A stretch of 64,000 bases of DNA, taken from contig NZ_JAFCMB010000019.1 of NCBI RefSeq assembly GCF_018130145.1, positions 1 to 64,000 on the forward strand, given 5' to 3'. The stretch is from Bradyrhizobium sp. AUGA SZCCT0176. Its GTDB lineage: Bacteria > Pseudomonadota > Alphaproteobacteria > Rhizobiales > Xanthobacteraceae. Of the stretch, positions 1 through 7,811 are shown in pieces. Position 1 is the stretch's first letter; each line of letters opens with the position of its first letter. A model generated the notes under the pieces. That model made no database searches and was not told the DNA's origin. It saw only the letters and a program-made list of their open reading frames with translations. Made by a program: the position numbers and the translations under genes.

Positions 1-384
1 GTAAACAAGCGTCCACCGCAACCCGTCCAACGTCCGTGACGACGGCCGACGCCCTTCTGAGTAGGACGGGATGGGCAAAGATATGCACCTGATTTGCCTT
101 CTGGTAAACAGAAATATTTTTTATTTTGGGGCCTGACACGATTTCCGTAAATCAGAACTGATTTGCCCGTCGGGTTGCTTTGTCGCAGCCAACCGTCATT
201 GCAAGCGGAACATTCGCCACTCGAATTTCGAGGCCTGCAAGCGCGCTCACATGAAAAAAACACACAAACACATCAGATTAAGAACACACAAACAAATCAG
301 ATTGCACTTGCCAACGAAAATGCGGCGGGAACAATCCGGTCCTGTCGGCATTATTGTCAACGCTTCGAATTCCGGGAGACTTCC
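1..384. other. Intergenic region, no gene recognised
   Basis: No convincing reading frame was seen here. A long open frame enters from position 163 and runs into the gene at 385, but it lacks a ribosome site and its residues look non-coding, so I read it as chance. The stretch is AT-richer than the rest of the window around 108-130 and holds a 24-bp-period direct repeat at 259-303. Confidence 0.5.
259..303. repeat. Two direct copies of a 21-bp AT-rich unit
   Basis: Positions 259-279 and 283-303 are the same 21 bases except for one C/A difference, separated by 3 bases. They begin AACACACAAACA and end ATCAGATT. They lie about 80-125 bases upstream of the secreted protein gene at 385 and could be a regulator binding pair or a replication slippage product. 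Confidence 0.75.
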
Positions 385-708
385 ATGAAAACGGCAAAGA
401 TCATGCTGGCTGGACTGGCCGCCCTCACCCTCGTTTCAGCGGCCTCAGCCCAGCAAGCGATGACGGGAACGGTCACGCGAATTGACCGGACCGACGGGAC
501 GATCGCAATCCAGTTGCACCGGACTCCAACGCAGAGCGGCACCGTCGGCGCCAACACCGACGGCGCTAAAACAGAGGGTCCTGCCGAAGAGCTCAAGACC
601 AAGATCCAGGGCAATCTGTTGAACGTCCTGCACGCCGGCGACCGGGTCAAGTTTACGCTCACCGACGCGGGGGGGAGCAAAACCATCACCAACGTCGAGC
701 GACCGTAA
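385..708 (+). CDS. Small secreted protein with CusF-like fold resemblance
   Basis: A 107-residue protein with a signal peptide (MKTAKIMLAGLAALTLVSAA, cleavage near SAQQA) and a short beta-rich mature part. The pattern TGTVTRID...GTIAIQ and GDRVKFTLTDAGG resembles CusF-type periplasmic copper-binding domains. The His/Trp/Met ligands of true CusF are not visible, so metal binding is doubtful. The ATG at 385 is preceded by GGGAGA at about 374-379. The gene is convergent with the next one and they share a hairpin terminator. Confidence 0.7.
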   Translation: MKTAKIMLAGLAALTLVSAASAQQAMTGTVTRIDRTDGTIAIQLHRTPTQSGTVGANTDGAKTEGPAEELKTKIQGNLLNVLHAGDRVKFTLTDAGGSKTITNVERP

Positions 709-741
709 CTGACGGGCACGCACAGCCAAATCGAAACGCAA

Positions 742-770
742 AAAGGGCCGCGGCAAAACCGCGGCCCTTT
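742..770. terminator. Bidirectional rho-independent terminator
   Basis: A 12-bp perfect stem, AAAGGGCCGCGG at 742-753 pairing with CCGCGGCCCTTT at 759-770, around a 5-base loop, with A/T runs on both flanks. It lies between the convergent genes ending at 708 and 790 and can serve both. Confidence 0.85.
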
Positions 771-789
771 CTCCTGGAAGGGTCTGTCG

Positions 790-1017
790 TTACTCCGTGC
801 AGACCTTGGTCGTCTTCATGCCGGTTTCGGCCTCCGTCTTGGTCTTGTAGATGCCGTTGTCGACGACGACGGTGGTCGTGCTGACCGGCTTGGTTTCGAC
901 CACGGTGCACTTCTTCGTGGTGCTGTCGCGAACGACGTAATATTCGGCAGCCATCGCGGTCCCGGCTACGCTCGTTGCGGCAAACGCCAGTGCGCCGATC
1001 ATCAGAAATTTCTTCAA
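790..1017 (-). CDS. Small secreted hypothetical protein, TTG start
   Basis: A 75-residue protein: signal peptide KKFLMIGALAFAATSVAG with cleavage near TAMAA, then a short mature part with two cysteines, repeated Lys/Thr/Val and the ending KVCTE. No family function known to me. I chose the TTG at 1017 because a strong GGAGGAGG lies 5 bases upstream (1023-1030). The longer open frame back to 1113 would have to translate through that ribosome site. Confidence 0.7.
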   Translation of the reverse strand: MKKFLMIGALAFAATSVAGTAMAAEYYVVRDSTTKKCTVVETKPVSTTTVVVDNGIYKTKTEAETGMKTTKVCTE

Positions 1018-1265
1018 GGTATCCTCCTCCGATTTTAGTGATGCCATCAGCAACCCGCGGAGAAACCGGATGTTCCACTTTTTCCCGAATGGTTTGCACT
1101 TCCCGGATTCCATCCTGGCCTATGCGCAGCGAGCCGGCTCGGTAACAGATCGGGAATAGTCAGCAATACCGCCCACTAAAGACCTCGGTCTTTCCGGCGA
1201 GCGGAACAAACATATGGCCGGGAACTTATAGACGTAGTCGCAATCATGCGATGGAGGACGACTGC

Positions 1266-1502
1266 ATGAGACGCATTGCATTGATTGGCTGCGCACTGCT
1301 GCTGGCAATGACCGCATCCGCTTCCGCCAGGCTGGGAGTTGCGCCGCTTACCGTGCCGGATGACGGAGTGACCCAGGTCAAGCACGGACGTGGGCACGGT
1401 CACGGACATCGCATGGGCCGCGGTGGCCGGGGCCATCATCACGGTTGGGGCCGGGGTCGCGGGCACCATTACGGCTGGCGCCATCACCGTCGTCACTATT
1501 GA
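1266..1502 (+). CDS. Histidine/glycine-rich secreted protein
   Basis: A 78-residue protein with a signal peptide (MRRIALIGCALLLAMTASAS) and a C-terminal half made of His-, Gly- and Arg-rich repeats such as GHGHGHRMGRGG and ending HHRRHY. Such tails can bind metal ions, but that is inference. The ATG at 1266 has GGAGG at 1253-1257 upstream; the upstream ATG at 1251 would overlap that site. No operon partner: the next gene is on the opposite strand. Confidence 0.7.
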   Translation: MRRIALIGCALLLAMTASASARLGVAPLTVPDDGVTQVKHGRGHGHGHRMGRGGRGHHHGWGRGRGHHYGWRHHRRHY

Positions 1503-1612
1503 AACGCTCGCCCGGTGCTGCTTTCATCGATCCATTGCCCCGACGAAAGCAGGCACCGGCGGTATGGACGGTCGCGCCGACAGGCGCGGCCCGTTCAGTT
1601 TCCTGACGCCGG

Positions 1613-2257
1613 TCAGCCCAGCTCCATCTCGACGGCGATCCGGATCAAGTCGGAATGGTTCTTGGCGCCGAGTTTCTGCTTCAGCAGCGAGGTGGTGTTG
1701 GCCACGGTCTTGTAGGAAATATCGAGCGCGTCGGCGACTTCGACGATTTTGTCGCCGCGGCCCAGCAAGCGCAGGATTTCCAATTCGCGCGCGGTCATTT
1801 GCGAGGCCGGATTGGCCTTGATGGAAGCGCCCGAGAACGTCACTGCCTCCGCCAGTTGCGGCGAGATGAAATTTTCTCCCGAAGCCACCTTACGAACGGC
1901 CTTTACCAGCGTCCGCGGATCGTCGCCCTTGGCGACGTAACCCTGCGCGCCCATTTCCACCGCGCGAACCACGAAGGCAGGGTCGTCATTCATGCTGAAC
2001 ATGATGATTTTCGCGTCCGGATCCTCCTTGCGGATCCGGCGCATCAGCTCAAACCCCGAGACGTCGGGAAGTTTGATATCGATGATTGTGACATCCGGTC
2101 GTCGCGTCATAAAGGCCTTGTGACCGGATTTTGCGTCCGCGGCCTCGTCAATTTTCACCGTCGCGTCCGAAGCGAACAGCGAACGGCATCCGGAAACGAC
2201 CACGGGATGGTCGTCGACGATCAGGATCCTGGTTGCCGATTTGGCGATGTTCTGCAT
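1613..2257 (-). CDS. NarL/FixJ-family response regulator
   Basis: A 214-residue two-component regulator. The receiver domain covers roughly residues 9-125, with acidic pair D15-D16, phospho-acceptor D60 in TIIDIKLPD and a conserved lysine in YVAKGD. A LuxR-type helix-turn-helix follows at about 148-210 (MTARELEILRLLGRG). It is divergent from the histidine kinase at 2341 with about 80 bases between, so the two very likely form a pair and share a regulatory region. Target genes cannot be told from the sequence. Confidence 0.9.
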   Translation of the reverse strand: MQNIAKSATRILIVDDHPVVVSGCRSLFASDATVKIDEAADAKSGHKAFMTRRPDVTIIDIKLPDVSGFELMRRIRKEDPDAKIIMFSMNDDPAFVVRAVEMGAQGYVAKGDDPRTLVKAVRKVASGENFISPQLAEAVTFSGASIKANPASQMTARELEILRLLGRGDKIVEVADALDISYKTVANTTSLLKQKLGAKNHSDLIRIAVEMELG

Positions 2258-2340
2258 CCTTGCAGCCCCTTTTGGGATAAATAGGCATTTCGCGATAATT
2301 GAAAAGAGAAACCTGCGCTACGGGAGTTAGAATAGTCCGA

Positions 2341-3660
2341 ATGTGGCAGAATCTTTCCCTTCGCATGCGGCTAATTCTCCCGCTCGGCACCATGTTCGTG
2401 GCCGCGCTGCTGCTCGGGGCGGTCTCGCTGCAGCTTTTCGCGCCGGCCCAACTGGTGGATGAAAGCGAGCCGGCATCGCGATCGGCAAAGGTGGTCGCCG
2501 AGGCGCTCAACAGCGCGCTGCTGACGTCCGCCAACCCGCAGCAAACGCTCGATGCATTTGTGCAGGCGCTGGGCACATCCGAGGCCATCCGCTTCCGCCG
2601 TACCGGTATCGAGACGGCGACGCCGTTGCCGGCGGAGATACGCACCCCGCTTGGACGCGTGCCGCACTGGTTCGTCGATCTTCTCGGCCTGCCGGAGATC
2701 GGCGCCTCGTTTCCGGTGAGGATCGATGGAAAGCAGGTCGGCGACATCCTGTCTTCGCCCGATCTTTCAGCCGACATCTACGAGAAATGGGTCGGCTTTC
2801 TCGCCCTCGTTTCATCCGTCATCGCCCTGATGCTGGTGACCGGAATTATCGCCTATTTGACCGCAGGAACCGTGGTCGATGCGCTGCGGAATCTGGGTGA
2901 AGGCCTGACCCGGATGCGGACGGGGGACTACCAGCACCTGATCGCGGCGACGGGTCCGCCGGAGATTCGCAAGAGTTCCGAATTGGCCAATGAACTCGCA
3001 CGCACGCTGAACCAACTGAGCCAGGACAATCGCAGCCTGCTGCGGAAGATCGTCTCGCTGCAGGACGATGAGCGCCGCGACATCGCGCGCGACCTTCATG
3101 ACGAACTCGGGCCCTTGCTGTTCGGGATCCGGGCCAACGCGGTGGCGCTGCAGGATGGCGCGGCACAGGATGGGAAACTCGGCGCTGCGGTCGAGGCGAT
3201 GCTTGAATCGGTGGAGGCACTGCAGCTCGCGAATCGCCGTATCCTCGACCGGTTGCGGCCGCTCCATATCCAGGAATTGGGGCTCGAGAAGAGTGTCCAG
3301 ACACTGCTGCAATATGCGCGATCGCAGGCGCCCGGTCTCAAGCTAGCGGTGCGGATCGATCCCTGTCTGAACGACACCGACGGGTTGCTTTCCCAGACCA
3401 TCTACCGGGTTATCCAGGAAGGCGTGACCAATGTCCTCAGGCACGCCAATGCCGGCGCGATCAGCGTCGAGGCGATGATCGAAGGAAACCAGGTATTGGT
3501 GGAAATTTCCGACGATGGCGTTGGATTTACACCGGACCAGCGCTTTGGCCGTGGATTGACGGGAATGCACGAGCGCGTCCGGGCCCTGAGCGGGACATTC
3601 GAATTCAAGCGGCAGAACGGCCGGACCTATGTCCGGTGCCGTTTGCCGGCTGGCGTGTGA
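2341..3660 (+). CDS. Sensor histidine kinase, HisKA_3 (NarX/UhpB) type
   Basis: A 439-residue membrane kinase. It has an N-terminal transmembrane helix (about 9-31), a periplasmic sensor loop of about 110 residues without a known motif, a second helix (about 148-172), a HAMP-like linker, and a HisKA_3 domain with phospho-acceptor H253 in RDIARDLHDELG. A HATPase domain follows (N box near VIQEGVTNVLRHA, G box DDGVGF). The ATG at 2341 starts right before the first helix; an upstream in-frame start at 2299 is possible. The partner is the divergent response regulator. Confidence 0.9.
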   Translation: MWQNLSLRMRLILPLGTMFVAALLLGAVSLQLFAPAQLVDESEPASRSAKVVAEALNSALLTSANPQQTLDAFVQALGTSEAIRFRRTGIETATPLPAEIRTPLGRVPHWFVDLLGLPEIGASFPVRIDGKQVGDILSSPDLSADIYEKWVGFLALVSSVIALMLVTGIIAYLTAGTVVDALRNLGEGLTRMRTGDYQHLIAATGPPEIRKSSELANELARTLNQLSQDNRSLLRKIVSLQDDERRDIARDLHDELGPLLFGIRANAVALQDGAAQDGKLGAAVEAMLESVEALQLANRRILDRLRPLHIQELGLEKSVQTLLQYARSQAPGLKLAVRIDPCLNDTDGLLSQTIYRVIQEGVTNVLRHANAGAISVEAMIEGNQVLVEISDDGVGFTPDQRFGRGLTGMHERVRALSGTFEFKRQNGRTYVRCRLPAGV

Positions 3661-3742
3661 GGCGCACCGCTGGCCCAAGGATGCAGCGAAGGATGCAGCG
3701 CGAAAGAACATCAGGTTGAAAACTGGAGTGGCGACCGCGTCG

Positions 3743-4192
3743 TCACCAGGCGCGATCCGGCACACCAGCGACATCCGGCGCGGTTGCCGGCGCGAACGGG
3801 GCGCAGCGGGTTTGCAGAATCTTCCCGGCCGCGTCGAACGTGAAGACAATGCGAACGGGCCTGCCTTCGGAGTTCAGGTAATCGAGCATGACCCCGTCGG
3901 CAGACGGCGTGATCTCTTCCAGTCCGAAGGCATTGGGCGAGAACGCCTCGAGCCGGGGCCGCCAATATGATTCAAGCGCAGCCCGGCCCGCATAGGTGTT
4001 TCCGCCGTCGCAGCCACATTCGAGCCTTGCTTCGGACGCGTACAGGTCGAGCAGCGGACCAAGCTCATGTCGCCGGCAGGCATCGAGCCAATCGACGACA
4101 ACAGCCACCTGATCGATATCGTTCGCGATATCCTTGGCGTTATCCTTGGCAATTTCCTTGGCAGTATTCTTGGGCAGGTTCGACATGTCCAT
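3743..4192 (-). CDS. NTF2/SnoaL-like protein with a repeat-rich N-terminus
   Basis: About 149 residues from the ATG at 4192; a GTG at 4258 would give 171. The body (WLDACRRHELGPLLDLYASEARLEC ... GRAALESYWRPRLEAF) has the look of the cone-shaped NTF2/SnoaL fold, a family of cofactor-free enzymes and binding proteins. The N-terminus contains a four-residue periodic stretch, AKEIAKDNAKDIANDID, encoded by 12-bp tandem repeats. Function unknown. The repeat may have expanded recently. Confidence 0.6.
   Translation of the reverse strand: MDMSNLPKNTAKEIAKDNAKDIANDIDQVAVVVDWLDACRRHELGPLLDLYASEARLECGCDGGNTYAGRAALESYWRPRLEAFSPNAFGLEEITPSADGVMLDYLNSEGRPVRIVFTFDAAGKILQTRCAPFAPATAPDVAGVPDRAW
4121..4168. 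repeat. Four 12-bp tandem units inside a coding region
   Basis: Units start near 4121, 4133, 4145 and 4157, most reading CTTGGC followed by six variable bases. They encode degenerate AKxx units on the minus strand and keep the reading frame of the NTF2-like gene. Confidence 0.65.
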
Positions 4193-4592
4193 TGGCTGCA
4201 CCTGGCTCGATGGGTCGAGAAAGGCAACGGAGTTAAGGCGATCGTCGTGAACGGGCACTGAACCACCGGTTACCCGCGCAATTCAGTTTGAAACCAAAAA
4301 CAATTTGGGTCCACGGAAGTTCCAGGCGCGATCAGCGGATTCAAGACAACCGTACTTTCGAACCAGCAATCTCTGGTAGCGGCAATCCGTATAAACGGTG
4401 AGCACGCGGATTCAGGCGTGGCAGCGCGTTTGCACCTTGCAGCCACACACTGCATGCGTCGCGCGTCTGCCTACGCCACAATGCGGATTGACTAGCCTCC
4501 GACGCCGCGCCCATAATCCCGATGCAAGGGGCTTTCTGCACGTACCGACCACAAGAGTCGTGACAGTCTGGTGCAAAGGCGGGGTAACGGGC
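4193..4592. other. Intergenic region upstream of the ABC importer
   Basis: About 400 bases with no convincing gene. Short frames exist on both strands but lack ribosome sites and recognisable sequence. It should hold the promoters for the NTF2-like gene and the importer operon; I could not place them. Confidence 0.4.
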
Positions 4593-5486
4593 TTGTCGGC
4601 ATCGCGGCGTCCAATGTTCGGCGAGCAACAGCGGTTCATGCTGTTTCTCATTGCGCCGGCGGCACTCCTGATGCTGCTGTTTCAGGTGCTGCCGATCGTG
4701 ATCGGCGCCAATGCCAGCTTCCGCGATTGGGCGCTCTATAACCCGAAGAAGATCTGGGTCGGCTTTAGCCACTATTACGCGGTGCTGTCGGATCCGGCGT
4801 TTCTCTACACGGTGCTGCCGAACACCTTCCTGTTCATGATCCTGAGCGTGGCCGGGGCGCTGGTGGCGGGACTGGCGCTGGCGCTGCTGCTCAACCGCCC
4901 GTTTCGTGGGCAAAAGCTGGTGCAGACGATCCTGCTGGTGCCGCTGATGGTGGCGCCGGTCGTCGCCGCGATCATGATCCGCTGGATGTTCAACGACCAG
5001 TTCGGCATCGTCAACACGGTGCTGGAGGCTATCGGGCTGGAGGGCCAGCCCTGGCTGGTGCAGCGCTGGAGCGCCTTCGGCATCATCCTGCTCACCGACA
5101 TCTGGCTGTGGACGCCGTGGTTCACGCTGCTGCTGCTCGCGGGATTACAGAGCCTGCCGAAGGAGCCGTTCGAGGCGGCCGCGATCGACGGCACCACGAC
5201 CTGGCGCGTGTTCAGATTCCTGACCCTGCCGATGCTGCGCCCGGTCATCGTGGTGTGCGTGGTGATCCGCGCCATCGACGCCTTTCGCACCTTCGACATC
5301 GTGTGGACGCTGACCGGCGGCGGGCCGGGCCGCTCGACCGAGCTGTTCAGCCTCTATGCCTATGTGCACGCGTTCCTCAACCTCGATCTCGGCCGCGGCT
5401 CGGCGGCGGCGATCATCGGCGGGCTCATCATCCTCGTGATCGGCGTGGTGCTGTACCGCCTCGTCGACCGCATCGCAAAGGCATAA
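4593..5486 (+). CDS. ABC transporter permease, MalF/UgpA type
   Basis: An inner-membrane permease of a carbohydrate-type (family 1) ABC importer. Several hydrophobic helices start at FMLFLIAPAALLMLLF, and the cytoplasmic EAA loop reads EPFEAAAIDGTTTWRVFRF, where the ATPase docks. Start uncertain: TTG at 4593 follows a GGCGGGG stretch with good spacing; ATG at 4614 is the other choice. The much earlier ATG at 4398 looks non-coding. The second permease starts 4 bases after this stop, so the two are translated together. Confidence 0.85.
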   Translation: MSASRRPMFGEQQRFMLFLIAPAALLMLLFQVLPIVIGANASFRDWALYNPKKIWVGFSHYYAVLSDPAFLYTVLPNTFLFMILSVAGALVAGLALALLLNRPFRGQKLVQTILLVPLMVAPVVAAIMIRWMFNDQFGIVNTVLEAIGLEGQPWLVQRWSAFGIILLTDIWLWTPWFTLLLLAGLQSLPKEPFEAAAIDGTTTWRVFRFLTLPMLRPVIVVCVVIRAIDAFRTFDIVWTLTGGGPGRSTELFSLYAYVHAFLNLDLGRGSAAAIIGGLIILVIGVVLYRLVDRIAKA

Positions 5487-5490
5487 TCAG

Positions 5491-6327
5491 ATGCCGATCG
5501 TAAGCCGCCCCGATTTCCTGCCGGGATTGCCGAAATGGAGCCGCAAGACGCTGTTCGCGCTGGCGCTGTTCGGCATCTGCTTTGCGTTCGCGTTTCCGGT
5601 GTTGTGGCTGATCCTGACCTCGCTGCGGCCAGAATCCGGCGTCTATTACGTCCATCGTGGCACCGAATTCACACTGGCCAGCTTTGCCGAGGTGCTGACC
5701 GACGACCGCATCGTGTCGGCCTTCCTCAACAGCGCGCTGATCTCGACGCTGGCGACCATCTTCTCGCTGCTGGTCACCGTCTCCAGCGGCTACATGCTGT
5801 CGCGCTTCACCGGGCCGGCGTCGCGGATCTGGTTCGGGACCATCTATGTGTTCCGCTGCATCCCCTATATTTCCTGGGTGCTGCCGCTGTATTTCGTGAC
5901 CCAGAGCTGGGGCCTCTACGACACCTATACCGGGCTGCTGCTGCCGCACGTCGCGGTGCATATCTGCTTCTTCTCGTGGCTGATGAAGGGGTTTTTCGAC
6001 GGCATCGATCCCAGCATGGAATATGCCGCGATGATCGACGGCTGCACGCGGTGGGGCGCCTTCATCCGCGTCGCCATACCGTCGGCGCTGCCGGCGATCT
6101 CGGCGCTCGCGGTGCTGTGCTGGCTGTTCACCTGGAACGAATTCCTGTTCGCGCTGATCCTGACCGGCAACCGCGTGCCGATGATCACGGTTGTCATGGC
6201 GCAGTTCGTCACCGAGATGGGGCTGCGCTGGAATTTGATGGCGGCGACCGCCGTGATGGCGCTGGTGCCAGCGTTCCTGGTCGCGCTGTTCGGGCAGAAA
6301 TATGTGATCCGGGGACTGCGTATCTAG
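5491..6327 (+). CDS. ABC transporter permease, MalG/UgpE type
   Basis: The 278-residue partner permease. It begins with a cytoplasmic segment, then a helix FALALFGICFAFAFPVLWL, and carries the EAA loop in MEYAAMIDGCTRWGAFIRVA. With the preceding permease it forms the heterodimeric channel. It starts 4 bases after the first permease and is followed 59 bases later by the binding protein, whose own ribosome site GGGAGGG suggests separate, stronger translation. Confidence 0.88.
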   Translation: MPIVSRPDFLPGLPKWSRKTLFALALFGICFAFAFPVLWLILTSLRPESGVYYVHRGTEFTLASFAEVLTDDRIVSAFLNSALISTLATIFSLLVTVSSGYMLSRFTGPASRIWFGTIYVFRCIPYISWVLPLYFVTQSWGLYDTYTGLLLPHVAVHICFFSWLMKGFFDGIDPSMEYAAMIDGCTRWGAFIRVAIPSALPAISALAVLCWLFTWNEFLFALILTGNRVPMITVVMAQFVTEMGLRWNLMAATAVMALVPAFLVALFGQKYVIRGLRI

Positions 6328-6386
6328 AAACGACGGGGACGCTGAATACGACGAGGAAACAACACCAAAAAAGAGGGAGGGAAGCG

Positions 6387-7673
6387 ATGAAGCAACTGAC
6401 AAAACTGGCTGTCGCAACGACGGTGGCCCTGTGGGCGGCCGCAGGAAGCGCGAGCGCCCAGGTGACCGAACTGCGGATCGGCTACCAGCCGAGCCCGATC
6501 CAGGACAATTCGATTGCGATGTTCGAGGCCTGGGGCGCCAAGAATGGCGTCAAGATCGTCAAGGTGCCGAACTCCTACGGCGTCTATGTCGAGAAGATGA
6601 CGGCGTCGCTGACGTCGAACTCCGATCAGTACGACGTGATCTGGCACAATGACGATTGGGGCCAGACCTGGGCGCATCTGCTCGAGCCGATGGATGACGT
6701 CGAAGCCAACAAATTTGCTTCCAAGTGGAGCATGTCACCGATCGTGTTCGGCAACGACAAGGGCCAGAACACCGTCGTGCCGATGGGCCAGACCTTCAGC
6801 GTGTTCTTCTACCGCTCCGACCTCGTCAAGCCCGAGGAAGTGCCGAAGACGCTGGATGAACTCGTCACCGTGAGCAAGAAGCTGCAGGCTGACGGCAAGG
6901 TGAAGTTCGGCTATGTCGCCGGCGCTTCGATGAACAACTCCTGGTTCACCTGGTTCTGGTCGATGTGGGGCAACAATTGCGACGTGCTGCTGCCGCCCTA
7001 CGAGCGCGACAACAAGAAGCTCGCCGCGGCAGGATGGAAGTCGGGCATGACCGAGCCCTGCATGCAGAAGAACGTCGAATATTGGTGGGATGCGATCAAT
7101 ACCCACAAGATCGTGCCGCGCGGCATGCCGGCCTATGACCGCAACGAAGCCAACGCCGTGTTCATGGCCGGCGATGCCGCGTTCACGGTGGCGGACTCGC
7201 TGTGGTGGGGCACGTTCAACGATCCCGCCAAGTCGAAGATCGTTGGCAAGGTGGCTGCGACGCGTTTCCCGCTCGGTCCCGACCGCGCCAAGCCGTTCGC
7301 CTGGGACGACATCTGGGGCTGGGCGATCCCGAAGTCGATCTCGCCGGAGCGTAAGAAGAAGGCCAAGGAAATGCTTAACGCGATGATGCTGGACAAGGAA
7401 GGCCAGAAGAAGCTGTTCAAGGCGACCGGCGCGCCGCCGCCCAACACCGAGTTCTGGGCGGAGATCGCGGCGGAAGATGCGTTCATGAAGCTCTTGAAGG
7501 AATCGGTGCTGGATTCCCCGGACAAGGTGCGCGGCGCCTATTACTTCCCGCAATGGCCCGCCGTGCACAAGGCGTTCAACGACACCGTCACCAAGGCCGT
7601 CACCGGCAAGCGCGAGGACATCGCAAAGGTGCTGGCCGAAGGCGCGCCGCTGGTCAGCAAGGCGGCGCAATAA
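6387..7673 (+). CDS. Extracellular solute-binding protein, family 1
   Basis: A 428-residue periplasmic binding protein of the importer. Signal peptide MKQLTKLAVATTVALWAAAG with cleavage near ASAQV; no lipobox cysteine, so it should be soluble. The mature part has the layout of family-1 sugar or polyol binders (YDVIWHNDDWGQTW near the first lobe, AGDAAFTVADSLWWG further on). Many tryptophans suggest a sugar-like ligand, but the substrate cannot be named. ATG at 6387 follows GAGGGAGGGAAGCG. A strong hairpin directly follows the gene. Confidence 0.88.
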   Translation: MKQLTKLAVATTVALWAAAGSASAQVTELRIGYQPSPIQDNSIAMFEAWGAKNGVKIVKVPNSYGVYVEKMTASLTSNSDQYDVIWHNDDWGQTWAHLLEPMDDVEANKFASKWSMSPIVFGNDKGQNTVVPMGQTFSVFFYRSDLVKPEEVPKTLDELVTVSKKLQADGKVKFGYVAGASMNNSWFTWFWSMWGNNCDVLLPPYERDNKKLAAAGWKSGMTEPCMQKNVEYWWDAINTHKIVPRGMPAYDRNEANAVFMAGDAAFTVADSLWWGTFNDPAKSKIVGKVAATRFPLGPDRAKPFAWDDIWGWAIPKSISPERKKKAKEMLNAMMLDKEGQKKLFKATGAPPPNTEFWAEIAAEDAFMKLLKESVLDSPDKVRGAYYFPQWPAVHKAFNDTVTKAVTGKREDIAKVLAEGAPLVSKAAQ

Positions 7674-7685
7674 GTCGAAAGCAAT

Positions 7686-7719
7686 ATCCCGCCGCGGGAA
7701 ATCGCGGCGGGATTGTTTT
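7686..7719 (+). terminator. Terminator between binding protein and ATPase
   Basis: An 11-bp stem, ATCCCGCCGCG at 7686-7696 with CGCGGCGGGAT at 7703-7713, followed by TGTTTTG. It lies 12 bases after the binding-protein stop. In importer operons such hairpins protect the abundant binding-protein message and reduce read-through to the ATPase. Confidence 0.75.
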
Positions 7720-7740
7720 GGGTCAACATGATCTTTATCT

Positions 7741-7789
7741 TGACGCGTTTTCTTCACGCGAACCGGTATCCACTTCGCTCGAAAACGCT
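7741..7789. repeat. 49-bp imperfect palindromic repeat, copy 1
   Basis: Matches 60304-60352 at 48 of 49 positions. The element is an imperfect inverted repeat: a GCGTTTTC arm and a GAAAACGC arm around a centre with ACCGGTATCC. Both copies lie upstream of a plus-strand gene start. Elements of this form recur between genes in Bradyrhizobium and relatives. Confidence 0.85.
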
Positions 7790-7811
7790 CTAGTACAGTA
7801 ACGGCGGGTAA

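Noticed and set aside
163-384. Upstream extension of the secreted protein gene at 385
   Set aside because: The frame is open but has no ribosome site, crosses the direct repeat, and the signal peptide begins exactly at 385.
4270-4455. 61-residue minus-strand frame in the gap before the importer
   Set aside because: No ribosome site and no family resemblance.
5428-6417. 329-residue minus-strand open frame
   Set aside because: Antisense of the second permease gene; rich in Gln, Arg, His and without a fold.
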